Below are positions 1 through 8,900 of a stretch of DNA of 58,298 bases, piece by piece. How positions within the stretch are numbered: position 1 is the first letter of the stretch; each line of letters begins with the position of its first letter. The stretch covers positions 1 to 58,298 of the IMG/VR virus record IMGVR_UViG_3300031974_004396. One strand, written 5' to 3'. A program made the position numbers and the translations under genes. This stretch comes from a virus. A model generated the notes under the pieces. That model had not been told where the DNA came from. It saw only the letters and a list, made by a program, of their open reading frames with translations, and made no database searches.

Positions 1-947
1 CCAATTTCAAATACAGGGTCTGCAATTGATACTGTTGTTGAGTCTACAGTTGTTGTTGTTCCTGAAACTGTTAAGTTTCCTGAAACTGTTAAGTTATTTC
101 CAACTGTTACGTCATTCGGTAAACCGATTGTTATTGTTTGTCCTGAAGCAGATGTTTCAATCTCATTAGATGTACCAGCAATCGTTAATGATTGTGAATC
201 TAAGTCAATTGCACCTGTTCCTGAATCACCAGCAACGTCTAAGTCTTGAGCAGTTACTTGTGAATCAACATATGCTTTAACAGATTGTTGTGAAGGAACT
301 TTGACATCTGAATCAGAAGACATGTCATCTTCGTCAACTAAGAAGTCAATCATACCGACTTCAACTACACCACTACCGATTGTTACAGCACCTGCTGAAT
401 CCATAGTAACGTCACCACTTAGTGATACGTTATCAAATGAATCTGTACCGTCATGAACAAGGATTTGTCCTGATGATGGAGCAGAGATATCTGAGTCAGT
501 TGCACCTGCAAGTGTTGATGTTGTTGAAAGGAAAGATAGGTTACCTGAACCGTCTGTTCCTAATACTTGGTTTGCACTACCATCTGATGCTGGAAGTACA
601 AAAGTTAAATCTGAAGCGACTGAGTCTGGCGACTTAAGTGCAACGAAGTTAGAACCATTGTCTGAATCTTCGTATAACTTTACAGAACCACCTGATGTTG
701 AACCGTTTCCGACTTTGAAGTCTGCTGGTGTAGCAGATGAACCATCAATAATATCGGTATAGAACTTACCACCAATCGCATGGATTAATGGAGTACTATT
801 GTCGGAGTCAACTGATTCGATGAAAAGTTTTGCACCAGCACCACTGTTACTTCTGTCCTGAATATACGCCAATTCCCCTTCTGCAAGGTCTGACGTAGTA
901 GGTGCAGAAACCCCAGTACTTCTTTTAATTTGAATTACTGTTGCCAT
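1..947 (-). CDS. tail-fibre-like structural protein (C-terminus cut by the window edge)
   Basis: The frame is open from an ATG at 947 to the left edge, so at least 315 residues are seen and the C-terminus is missing. It begins MATVIQIKRSTG and is rich in Ser, Thr, Gly, Asp and Val, with beta-type repeats (for example LSGDVTMDSAGAVTIG and LTVSGNLTVSGTTTT). This composition and N-terminus are typical of fibre or decoration proteins of marine T4-like phages. A good AGGAGAAAT ribosome site precedes the ATG. A T4-type late promoter lies about 130 bases upstream. The role in host adsorption is inferred from composition and position at the end of the baseplate/fibre module. Confidence 0.75.
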   Translation of the reverse strand, partial: MATVIQIKRSTGVSAPTTSDLAEGELAYIQDRSNSGAGAKLFIESVDSDNSTPLIHAIGGKFYTDIIDGSSATPADFKVGNGSTSGGSVKLYEDSDNGSNFVALKSPDSVASDLTFVLPASDGSANQVLGTDGSGNLSFLSTTSTLAGATDSDISAPSSGQILVHDGTDSFDNVSLSGDVTMDSAGAVTIGSGVVEVGMIDFLVDEDDMSSDSDVKVPSQQSVKAYVDSQVTAQDLDVAGDSGTGAIDLDSQSLTIAGTSNEIETSASGQTITIGLPNDVTVGNNLTVSGNLTVSGTTTTVDSTTVSIADPVFEI

Positions 948-1076
948 TTATTTCTCCTAAATGTATTTAATTTAAATAAGCTTATTCTAGTTCACATATC
1001 CCTAGAAGAACATTATATACCTGTCCACTCACCATGTGGGTCGTGTCTCACTGAATGACACCTTGATTTGTAATAG

Positions 1077-1084
1077 TATTTATA
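1077..1084 (-). promoter_or_regulatory. T4-type late promoter TATAAATA
   Basis: The minus strand reads TATAAATA, the T4 late -10 consensus, in the 143-base gap between the amidinotransferase stop and the fibre gene start at 947. The implied leader is about 125 bases, and it contains a weak GTGTC/GACAC hairpin (1043-1061). The rest of the gap shows no gene. Confidence 0.6.
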
Positions 1085-1090
1085 ACACCT

Positions 1091-1972
1091 TTAACCTCTA
1101 ACGAGGTCTAAAGTGCAACAATGTAGTCCACCTGATAACTCACGTGTGTATCTTAGAGGTACAGGTATACAATTAAATCCTTTCTTACCCAATTTATCCA
1201 TTAATTTTACTTGACTTTCATTCACAAACAGTGTATTATGATTAAGAGAAAGAGTATTCATACCAATCATTTTTCCTGCTATTTTATCTTTGATAACAGG
1301 TCTCTCTTCTATGATATCTTCATCATGTATCCAAACAATGTCCCAATCTTTAAAAAATACTGGTACATTGTCTTTGTTGACTCTGTTAGCATTAATCATA
1401 ACTGTACCCTCTGATATGGGAACAATAGTTGTGTCTATGTGTGATATGTTATCTCTTAGAGAAATGTAATCAATATTTTTATTAGGAAATTGTTTTTCTA
1501 ACCACAATCTTCCATATCGATTTGCAGTTTCATTTGTTGCAATGAGAAGATTATCTCCCAGTCTACAGATATTTGCACCATCAAAAATAATATCAAATTC
1601 TGAATTCCAAGAAGGTTTGGGGCCTGATATCCATGTGTATCCTTCAGACCATTTTTCAAAAAATATTTTTTTAAGTGTAGATAGATTTCCGTACTCCTTT
1701 TCATATCGCATAGACCCCTCAACTATAACATCATCTATGACGACAGCACAATCCCTAACATTATAACACATTCCATTAGGTCTGTAAACCTTTACATTAT
1801 TGGATTCTAGAATATTAACAAATTTGTTAAGTCCCTCTTCTGCCTCAACAAATATATCGTATATGAATTCAGTAGTATGATACTCTGAATAATTGTCTTG
1901 TTTTTGAAATCCTTTGAGTGTCCCTACAACAATCTCACGTAGTGGAGACCACTCGTCACGTGAACATAACAT
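1091..1972 (-). CDS. glycine amidinotransferase-family protein
   Basis: The 293-residue protein matches the amidinotransferase (AGAT/inosamine-phosphate amidinotransferase) fold family, which moves an amidino group from arginine to an amine. Visible landmarks are the N-terminal CSRDEWSPLREIVVGT, FDGAN with D131, SHIDTT with H178 and GGLHC with C285. The D-H-C order and spacing mirror the D254/H303/C407 triad of human AGAT, so the enzyme looks intact. There is no clear ribosome site before the ATG. It sits between fibre genes, not in a metabolic cluster. That suggests it modifies a virion or host surface component, or makes a guanidino compound; this is inference. The exact substrate cannot be read from sequence. 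Confidence 0.85.
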   Translation of the reverse strand: MLCSRDEWSPLREIVVGTLKGFQKQDNYSEYHTTEFIYDIFVEAEEGLNKFVNILESNNVKVYRPNGMCYNVRDCAVVIDDVIVEGSMRYEKEYGNLSTLKKIFFEKWSEGYTWISGPKPSWNSEFDIIFDGANICRLGDNLLIATNETANRYGRLWLEKQFPNKNIDYISLRDNISHIDTTIVPISEGTVMINANRVNKDNVPVFFKDWDIVWIHDEDIIEERPVIKDKIAGKMIGMNTLSLNHNTLFVNESQVKLMDKLGKKGFNCIPVPLRYTRELSGGLHCCTLDLVRG

Positions 1973-1988
1973 AAATTTTTTAAATTAT

Positions 1989-2207
1989 CTAAAAAGTTCC
2001 ACCATCTAAAACATTAGAGGTTTCCCACTTGTCTGTAGTAGCGTTATACTTCAATACCCCTTCATCTGTTTCAATTACGTTAACATCTGCAAGTTCGTTA
2101 ATAGATTTTGCAGACAAGTTTACATTAGTTGATGAGTTACCAATTGCAACCTGTTTTGCACGAATTGTATTGTTTGTTAATACTCTTGCTTTGATATTTC
2201 CTGCCAT
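1989..2207 (-). CDS. small structural-module protein, unknown
   Basis: A 72-residue protein beginning MAGNIKARVLTNNTIRAK and ending with a KYNATTDKWETSN stretch, a motif that recurs in marine phage fibre-associated proteins. It has no Cys and no membrane segment. It starts 4 bases after the preceding gene, with AGGTAATAAG before the ATG, so it is co-transcribed with the virion genes. Structural role is inferred from context only. Confidence 0.65.
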   Translation of the reverse strand: MAGNIKARVLTNNTIRAKQVAIGNSSTNVNLSAKSINELADVNVIETDEGVLKYNATTDKWETSNVLDGGTF

Positions 2208-2211
2208 CTTA

Positions 2212-2544
2212 TTACCTCGTTACGCCTGGTGTGACAATTGCTTGTCCTTCTATCACTCGTGTTTTCTGCCCAGCACTGCTTTCAATATTTAGGTCATACA
2301 CGTATCTTCCACCTTCGAGTCCTGCAGTTACAGTATCGGTTAACGAGATAGTCACCTGTCCTGCTAATTCTGCAATAGACGTATCAAAGGTTGCAGCAAC
2401 TGTAGAGGAGGTGTAAGTTCTTCTCATTTGTGCAGTTGCAGTGTAATCACTTAATTCTAAAATTTCCCCTGCAGAATCTGTAACATCTACAGTAATGGAA
2501 AAATCAGTACCTTGGTCTATGTATATGTTTGCAATTATCGCCAT
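2212..2544 (-). CDS. beta-sandwich virion protein, unknown (BppU-N-like)
   Basis: A 110-residue protein starting MAIIANIYIDQGTDFSI, followed by alternating beta-strand-like segments and ending in a VIEGQAIVTPGVTR tail. The pattern (an N-terminal 'dqGtdf' strand, a 'ATAQMR' strand, a 'GRYVYDLNIES' strand) resembles the small Ig-like or BppU N-terminal modules found at the base of phage fibres. That match is by eye and not certain. A TATAAATA motif ends 5 bases before the ATG, so this gene may start a leaderless late transcript. Confidence 0.7.
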   Translation of the reverse strand: MAIIANIYIDQGTDFSITVDVTDSAGEILELSDYTATAQMRRTYTSSTVAATFDTSIAELAGQVTISLTDTVTAGLEGGRYVYDLNIESSAGQKTRVIEGQAIVTPGVTR

Positions 2545-2549
2545 AATAC

Positions 2550-2557
2550 TATTTATA
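2550..2557 (-). promoter_or_regulatory. T4-type late promoter TATAAATA abutting a start codon
   Basis: On the minus strand TATAAATA is followed by GTATT and then the ATG at 2544. With T4 late geometry the transcript would begin at or within a base or two of that A, giving a leaderless mRNA. It overlaps the stop codon of the upstream repeat gene. Confidence 0.5.
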
Positions 2558-3368
2558 CACTCGTGTTACTTGGATTCTTAGAGAATCTTGCAGTAGGAAC
2601 TGACTGGTGAATTTTTTCTAATGTTCCACCATCGTTTACATATACTTCATCAAGTTTTCTAAGTGTTCCACTATCATTCACAAAAACGCCTTTAACCTTT
2701 GCAACTGGCCCAACGGTTCTTGTAGTTGGGTAAGATACTTGATAGGTAAATGGTGACCTTAGTGTATATGGAATCTGATATGCAACTTGATAGGTAAACG
2801 GTGTTTGTCTATTTGCAATATACGGACTTTGTGCATTTACAGGGTTTCTATATGTAGAAGGTGACCTATGTTGATAGGTAAACGGATTCCTTGCATTTGC
2901 AATGTAAGGATATGCCTGTTGTGCAGACCTAATATTTGGTTCCTGTGCATTTGCAATGTATGGATAAGGTTGTTGAGCATTTGCAATGTACGGATAAGGT
3001 TGTTGATTGTTATACGTGAAAGGTGTTTGACCTTGTCTAGCATACGTTGCAGGTTGTCTGTTACTATAGGTAAACGGTGTCTGACCTTGACGTGCATAGG
3101 TAACAGGTTGTCTATGTTGGTACGTAAACGGTTGTCTATTATTATAAGTAAACGGTTGTCTATGTTGATAGGTGAATGGTGTTCGACCTTGTCGTGCATA
3201 GGTTACAGGTTGTCTTGCATTTGCAATGTACGGACTTTGTGCATTTGCAATGTACGGATAAGGTTGTTGTGCATTAGCAATGTACGGAGTCCTACCCTGT
3301 ATACCAATAGGTTGTTGCCCTGATGCAATGTATGGGTATGGTTGTTGTGTAGATGTTAACTCTGCCAT
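2553..3368 (-). CDS. Tyr/Pro/Gln tandem-repeat virion protein
   Basis: The 271-residue protein is mostly made of 8-10 residue units of the form [QTSR]-P-[YF]-(P)-Y-[IT]-x-x-x, such as QPYPYIANAQ, SPYIANAQ, QPFTYQHR and TPFTYARQG, filling roughly residues 8-215. A short non-repeat tail follows with two related VFVNDSGTLRKL / VYVNDGGTLEKI segments. It has no Cys and no membrane helix. A second repeat protein lies immediately upstream (3378-4595). Position in the fibre module suggests an extended surface or fibre element; this is inferred. The repeats are in frame and coding. Confidence 0.8.
   Translation of the reverse strand: MAELTSTQQPYPYIASGQQPIGIQGRTPYIANAQQPYPYIANAQSPYIANARQPVTYARQGRTPFTYQHRQPFTYNNRQPFTYQHRQPVTYARQGQTPFTYSNRQPATYARQGQTPFTYNNQQPYPYIANAQQPYPYIANAQEPNIRSAQQAYPYIANARNPFTYQHRSPSTYRNPVNAQSPYIANRQTPFTYQVAYQIPYTLRSPFTYQVSYPTTRTVGPVAKVKGVFVNDSGTLRKLDEVYVNDGGTLEKIHQSVPTARFSKNPSNTSV
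2720..3350 (-). repeat. coding tandem repeats, Y-I-A-N-A-Q / F-T-Y type
   Basis: Degenerate 24-30 base units encode the repeats of the 271-residue protein. On the plus strand they are seen as recurring tgcaatgtacgga and ggttgtctatg blocks. Unit order is shuffled rather than regular. Confidence 0.8.
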
Positions 3369-3377
3369 GTCCTAATC

Positions 3378-4595
3378 CTATAGTGGGCTTGGTGAAGAAC
3401 CATATGTTGCTGATAACGTAATTCCTGGCCCTGCATATGTTGTTATATAACTATCTGAACTACCTGATGGTGTTGCCCTAACTGTAAATGTAACGGCATT
3501 TGCACTTACGAAAGATTGATAAGGTGAATAATTGGGACTAACTTTTGCCATCCAACCAAATGTTTTACTACTACTTAGTGAATAATATGTTCCTGAATTA
3601 TACCCATCGGTAACTGGTGTAGGCCCAAATGCACCAACGTAACAGTCTCCTTGACAACTTTGATTACTTGTTACATATTTAACTTCAAACGTTGAAGCAT
3701 CATTTACTGGTGAAACATAATCTATTGAATCATTATACTGAGTTGCTGGTGCAGATGAATCACCACCTGCCCAGGCAACGTCAATTTGGTCATTTGCAGT
3801 GTCTAATGCAAAAGACATATATGCCCATGCTTCAGGGAATCCAAAAGCTTGTGCAACATCTTGGGTTGTTTGCCAAAACCCAGTTGAAGCGCTTGGGCCC
3901 CATGTTTGTTCTAGAGGATACACTGTTTTTGTTCCAGTTGCATTAAACGTATAAGGTGTCTGTGTAATATATGGGTAAGGTTGTTGGTTACTATACGTAA
4001 ATGGCGACCTACCCTGTCTTGCATAGGTAAACGGTTGTCTATGATTATAAGTAAACGGACTTTGATACGATGCAATGTACGGATACGGTTGTTGAGCGTT
4101 TGCAATATAAGGTGACTGAGCATTTGCAATATATGGACTCTGACCATTTGCAATGTATGGACTCTGTTTGTTTGCTATGTACGGATAAGGTTGTTGAGCA
4201 TTAGCAATATATGGAGTCTGATTATTTGCGATATAAGGATACGGTTGTTGTGCATTTGCAACATATGGTGTTCTTCCTTGTCTTGCATACGTGAAAGGAG
4301 TCTGTCCCTGACGTGCATACGTGAACGGAGAACGATAGTTATAGGTAAAAGGTGTTCTACCTTGGTTTTGGTATGTAAAGGGTTGCTGAGCGTTTCTTAT
4401 AAATGGTGTCTGTGCATTTACAGGACTTCTGTAAGTAAAAGGTTGTCTGTTTTGATACGTACTAGGTTGTCTTGCGTTTGCAGGAGTACGTGCAGGAGTC
4501 TGTCTGACTTCTAACGATTGAGCATTTCTTACAGATTGACCTTGGTACGGTTGTTGGAAACTCGACCCTGTGTTTATATAGATTTCATCAGCCAT
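3378..4595 (-). CDS. second Tyr/Pro/Gln repeat protein with a C-terminal globular domain
   Basis: The 405-residue protein begins MADEIYINTGSSFQQPYQGQ. Residues of about 20-210 are the same repeat family as the neighbour (YPYIANAQ, SPYIANAQ, QPFTYARQG, TPFTYNYR). Residues of about 215-405 form a different, non-repeat domain rich in Ser, Thr, Tyr and Gly with one close Cys pair (CQGDC). The repeats suggest a stalk and the C-terminal domain a tip, which would suit a receptor-binding or decoration protein; this is inference from architecture and location. It lies 9 bases upstream of the repeat-only paralogue, suggesting duplication. Confidence 0.8.
   Translation of the reverse strand: MADEIYINTGSSFQQPYQGQSVRNAQSLEVRQTPARTPANARQPSTYQNRQPFTYRSPVNAQTPFIRNAQQPFTYQNQGRTPFTYNYRSPFTYARQGQTPFTYARQGRTPYVANAQQPYPYIANNQTPYIANAQQPYPYIANKQSPYIANGQSPYIANAQSPYIANAQQPYPYIASYQSPFTYNHRQPFTYARQGRSPFTYSNQQPYPYITQTPYTFNATGTKTVYPLEQTWGPSASTGFWQTTQDVAQAFGFPEAWAYMSFALDTANDQIDVAWAGGDSSAPATQYNDSIDYVSPVNDASTFEVKYVTSNQSCQGDCYVGAFGPTPVTDGYNSGTYYSLSSSKTFGWMAKVSPNYSPYQSFVSANAVTFTVRATPSGSSDSYITTYAGPGITLSATYGSSPSPL
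3960..4541 (-). repeat. coding tandem repeats shared with the neighbouring gene
   Basis: The repeat part of the 405-residue protein uses the same units as 2720-3350, again in a shuffled order. The two arrays lie about 600 bases apart in direct orientation, so recombination between them could change repeat number. Confidence 0.75.
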
Positions 4596-4596
4596 A

Positions 4597-5712
4597 TCAT
4601 ATCACAAACCATAAATGACCAGTTGCAGTACTACCTACACTTGAAGGTGCAGTAGATGTGGTCTCATAATCTAAACTAATACTACCTGAACTATAACTAA
4701 CACCGTTACTACCACTTAAGTGTGCATCTACATCAGAGTCACCATATTGAGCAGCAGCAGAAAATGATAATGTTCCTGCATTGTCATCATAAGTAACAGT
4801 TATGTTACTGTGAGTTGCACTTGTAATCATAGATGCAGCTGCATCTTGTGCTTGTTCATCTGTGTAGTTTGCAGGTGCATCATTTGCTTCCCAATCACCT
4901 GTTGAACTATTATAAATTAATAACTGACCGTTTGTTACACCAGTAGTGCTAATGTCTGAAAGACTATTTACACTATGATTAGTAATGTCTGATACTTGAC
5001 CAGTGACATCACCAACAAATGCAGTTGATGTAATAGAGGTTGCACCTGTAATAGTACCACCATCTAAAGTAAGTGTTCCGTTTGTTGCAGTGTCAAAAGT
5101 GAATGTTGTTCCACTTGCAAGTGTAAGGTCATCTTCACCATACACTCTTCCTGCAAATTGAATTGTATATCCTGTCTCTAGTGCAACTGTTTTATCAGCA
5201 CCATCACCATTTAAAATAATACCGTTATCATTATTATTGTAAATAGTGTTTAATGCAGTTTCTGTAAAGTATGTTGAGGTTGCACCATCACCGACAACAC
5301 CTAAGTATGAACCAGTAAATGCATAAACAGTAATCTTATCACCACTGGTTGCAGCAACAACTAAATCAATTCTATCTGCAAGACCGTTTGTTACTGGCCC
5401 AATTGAGTAATCATCACCCTCAATTAAGTGTTGAGTGTTTTTGAAAACTTGAATTCTATTTGGTTTGAAAGATAGTGTATTACCGAATGCATCAACACCT
5501 TCGTATCTTGAAAGTGTAGAACCATGTGTTCCAGCAGTATAGATAAACTCCTGAAAGAAGAACGACTTATCTTCGATACTATTAATTGCATCTACGATAG
5601 TTCCTTGTTTTTCAGTTCTAAGACCTGACCTGTCACCAACGTCATTAGCAAGATCGTTGTAATTACGTCTAAAGTCTTCTAATGTACTGTGATTGTCTAC
5701 TGTTCTAGCCAC
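4597..5712 (-). CDS. fibre-like virion protein
   Basis: A 371-residue protein. Residues 1-150 (starting MARTVDNHSTLEDFRRNYND) look like a conserved head domain: LRTEKQGTIVDAINSI, then FIYTAGTHGSTLSRYEG and DRIDLVVAATSGDKITVYAFTG. The rest is low-complexity Ser/Thr/Gly/Asp with KYNATT-like segments (LLIYNSSTGDWEANDAP) and beta repeats. This pattern is common in tail fibres and tail-associated proteins of marine T4-like phages. It overlaps the next upstream gene by 8 bases. Function in adsorption is inferred. Confidence 0.75.
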   Translation of the reverse strand: MARTVDNHSTLEDFRRNYNDLANDVGDRSGLRTEKQGTIVDAINSIEDKSFFFQEFIYTAGTHGSTLSRYEGVDAFGNTLSFKPNRIQVFKNTQHLIEGDDYSIGPVTNGLADRIDLVVAATSGDKITVYAFTGSYLGVVGDGATSTYFTETALNTIYNNNDNGIILNGDGADKTVALETGYTIQFAGRVYGEDDLTLASGTTFTFDTATNGTLTLDGGTITGATSITSTAFVGDVTGQVSDITNHSVNSLSDISTTGVTNGQLLIYNSSTGDWEANDAPANYTDEQAQDAAASMITSATHSNITVTYDDNAGTLSFSAAAQYGDSDVDAHLSGSNGVSYSSGSISLDYETTSTAPSSVGSTATGHLWFVI

Positions 5713-5917
5713 TTAATTTCCCCATGAGTTCGGTTAAGAGAGACTTAATTTCACCCATCTCTTCTTTTAATGTATTTATCTCGTTTACCTGATTCCTAAA
5801 AATCTCTTTTCTTCTCTTTGCAAGTCTCCACTGTTCGATATCAGTAGAGACGATTGCTTGAGAACTTTCGTCTCTGTATAAATGTGTTGCACCTTCTACT
5901 TTAATATAATCAGACAT
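5705..5917 (-). CDS. small conserved baseplate-associated protein
   Basis: Starting at the ATG at 5917 gives a 70-residue protein, MSDYIKVEGATHLYRDESS..., ending with a heptad-like helix (INTLKEEMGEIKSLLTELMGKL). The ATG overlaps the TAA of the 2233-residue gene (TAATG), so translation is probably coupled; a longer upstream start at 5935 is less likely for this reason. The 'KVEG...LYRD..S.AIV.TD' pattern is recognisable in T4-like marine phages, always among virion genes. Function unknown; the helix suggests oligomerisation. Confidence 0.7.
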   Translation of the reverse strand: MSDYIKVEGATHLYRDESSQAIVSTDIEQWRLAKRRKEIFRNQVNEINTLKEEMGEIKSLLTELMGKLSG

Positions 5918-8900
5918 TATGCAACTGCAATACATCTCAATGCAGATACCAATGGTACTGTCGATGTATTGTATCCTCTTCCTACAATCTTAATGATGAA
6001 TCCACTAAATTCAGGTAGGTCATCTGCACTGAATTCATACTCTTTAAAGTTTCTTGCATCTGCATCAATTACTGTATCAGGTGAACCATCACCGTTGAAG
6101 AATTCAAAACCGATATCATCGATTGCAGATTCTTCATCGTTTTTGATAATCTTATACATGACCTTAACGTCTGTCGTTGCAGGTCTAAAGATATCTGCAG
6201 TCACCCTTAATCCTGATGCAGGTGCTTTCAAGTTAACTTTCTTAGTGATGTAACACATTGCATTATCTTCACCTTCTGAATCGGTTGAGATTGAAATGGT
6301 TTCTGCATCACTTGAATTTAATCCGTTTAATCTGTTTGCAATTGCAATTGCACCCAATGAACTTAAGTCTACAACTGGTGAAAGGTTTGAATTACCTGAC
6401 ACTAATTGTAAAGCACATCTAAATGACCTGTTTGAAGACATCTCATTTTGTTCATTGATTCTTGATGCAACGACACTTGGATATGAGAAGAACACGTTAT
6501 CATTCAATGCGATAATCTCTCCAGCAGTTCTTCTATTGTATACTGTACCGTTGATATAACCTTCAGGTGAATTCATAGGAGTACCAACTTTATGTACACT
6601 AATGAAACAATCTTCAGGTGTTACATTTGGAATGACAGTATGTAGTGTATCGTAGTAGTAGTTACGTGTTGAGTAAACCTCATCACCACCACCAATAGTT
6701 GATTCACTTGCAGAGTAGTCTGACACAAAGTCATATCCTGAGATATCAGGAGTTACTCTAAATGTATCCATTGTAAATGTTGAACCAATTGAAGTGAATG
6801 TTTGATTGATTGCATCAACTGGAATACCACCAAGTGTATCACCAACTGTATCGATAGTTACGGTGAAACTAAAGGTTGAACCAATAGTACAAGTGATAAT
6901 ATCACCTGCAGCATGTCCACTACCTGCTTGTAGTATTCTTGTTCTTGTAATGTCTGCAGTTCCTGAAAGTGTTTCAACTTTAATTTCAAATGCAATACCG
7001 TTTTCAGTTACATCACCACTACCATTAGTTGTAATCGTTACTGAATCTGAACCAACGGTTCCACCATGAACAATGTCATAGGTTCCATCTGAAGGAAGTG
7101 TACCACTATCTACTGCATTTTGTACCTCTAATACTGAACCAGTTCTATCACCAGTCACACCTGAAATGGTTACGTTTGATGATGTATTGTACATACCGTG
7201 AGTATAATTATATACTTTAACATATGTCTGACCTGAAACAGTTTCTATTGGGTTGTTCTGCAGTTTTGCATTCGGTAAATCTAAGTTTTCAAATTCAAGA
7301 TATCCTGACACTGAAGTGTCAAACTTACATGCTCTCAAGTGGAACTTGAGGTCATCTTCTTGTGCAGCAGTCCAAGTCGAGTTGTTTTGTGACTTGAACA
7401 ACGAACCTGCATAAGGTTGTCCTGAAATTGTTTGACCAGTTGCAAGGTCTGTCTCACCCATTCTTGAATGGAACACTTCGTATTCATTAGAGTTTGAATA
7501 TACTACAAACACATACTCTTGGTTTGTCTCTAAGAATACTGGTGATTCAAATGTAAAGGTTGTTGCTGTTGAACCATCTTGTGAAAGATTGATTTCACTT
7601 GGGTTCTTAGTTACTGTTGAGAATGGAACCACGTTAGGGCCTGGATAACCATTCACCATTGTTCTTACTTGTACTGACACTGGTAAGTTTTCATCTCTTG
7701 TCTTAAAGAACAAGTCTATAGATGATAACATTACTCCACCTTTTGCATCAACCAAGAATGATTGTGCAAGTGGGTCTGACCATACAAAATTGAAATCACC
7801 GATATCAAAGATTGGGAAATCAAAGTCAAACTCAAACGGCGGCAACTCAGGTGGTTGCGGCGGAGGTGGTGGGTCTTGTATAATGACTGGTGGTACCACA
7901 GGTGGTTCAGGTGGTAACACAGGTGGGTCAATAATAATAGGTGGTTCAGGTGGTTCATTAGGTATAATAGGTGGTTGTGGTATTGCAGGTGCAGTTGTGT
8001 CAATATTTGTTGCATTGACAACCTCACCTCTAGTTGAGAAGTTTCTTTCTCCTGAAAGTCTTTCTGTTACCACTCTACCATTTCTAGTAGATACAATCTC
8101 AGTTTGGTTGGATTGTAATAAACCTTGTGCTTGATAGATACCTGTTCCTGCAGATGAAGGACTTCTCTCATTATACTTAGATGAGGTAAGTTTTAATTCT
8201 CTCTGACCTGTAGGGAATCTTTGTGTATTTGAATTAGGTAATTCAAAGTATGCACGAAGTCTACCGTTACCATCTGTCTTAACACCTTTACCAAGTGTTG
8301 TAGAAGAACCATCTTGTGCATATGCACTACTGAATGGTCTTACATATGACCCCACTGGTACGTCATCAAAATAGACGTAATGCCATGTGTCAGGTTTTAA
8401 ATTTGTTGCATCAATCTCAATAGTCTTTGCACGAATGAAAGGTATGATTGAAACTGATACGAGTCTGTCGTTTCTTGTTTCTACAAAGTCTTCAACAACT
8501 GATGTTGTAACACCTGTTCTTGTTTGAATCTCAGGTGTTTCTGTAATCTCTCTTGATACTTGTAAGCCTGGAACCCATTCTCCACCTTGAGTTGGGTCTC
8601 CACTCCATGAACCGTTAGATGATGCAGTAACCTCTGTTGAAATAGTTTGAGGTTGACCAACCCATGTGGTTTGCCATGCATTCCAAACTGTACCTAATGA
8701 GTTTGCATTCTCAGCAAGAACTGCATCGAAGTTACCTTCTCTGTTTACTCTAACTTCAGGTAATCTTTCTGAATCGTTCCACACGTCTGTTTCAGGTGTA
8801 AGTTTAACATCACCGATAAATGCAAAGACGTGATATGGGTTAACATTGATTGCACGTGATGCCTTGTCTTGATTTACAAATGTAACCTCAGAATAAGGAA

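Noticed and set aside
422-637. Plus-strand 71-residue frame in the left-edge fibre gene
   Set aside because: A shadow of the minus-strand fibre gene with no recognisable motif.
2720-4541. Regular-looking repeats resembling a CRISPR array
   Set aside because: Units are degenerate, lack constant spacers, keep reading frame and encode protein repeats.
7790-8134. Plus-strand Gly-rich frame of 114 residues
   Set aside because: It is the reverse strand of the polyproline hinge (CCN codons read as GGN).
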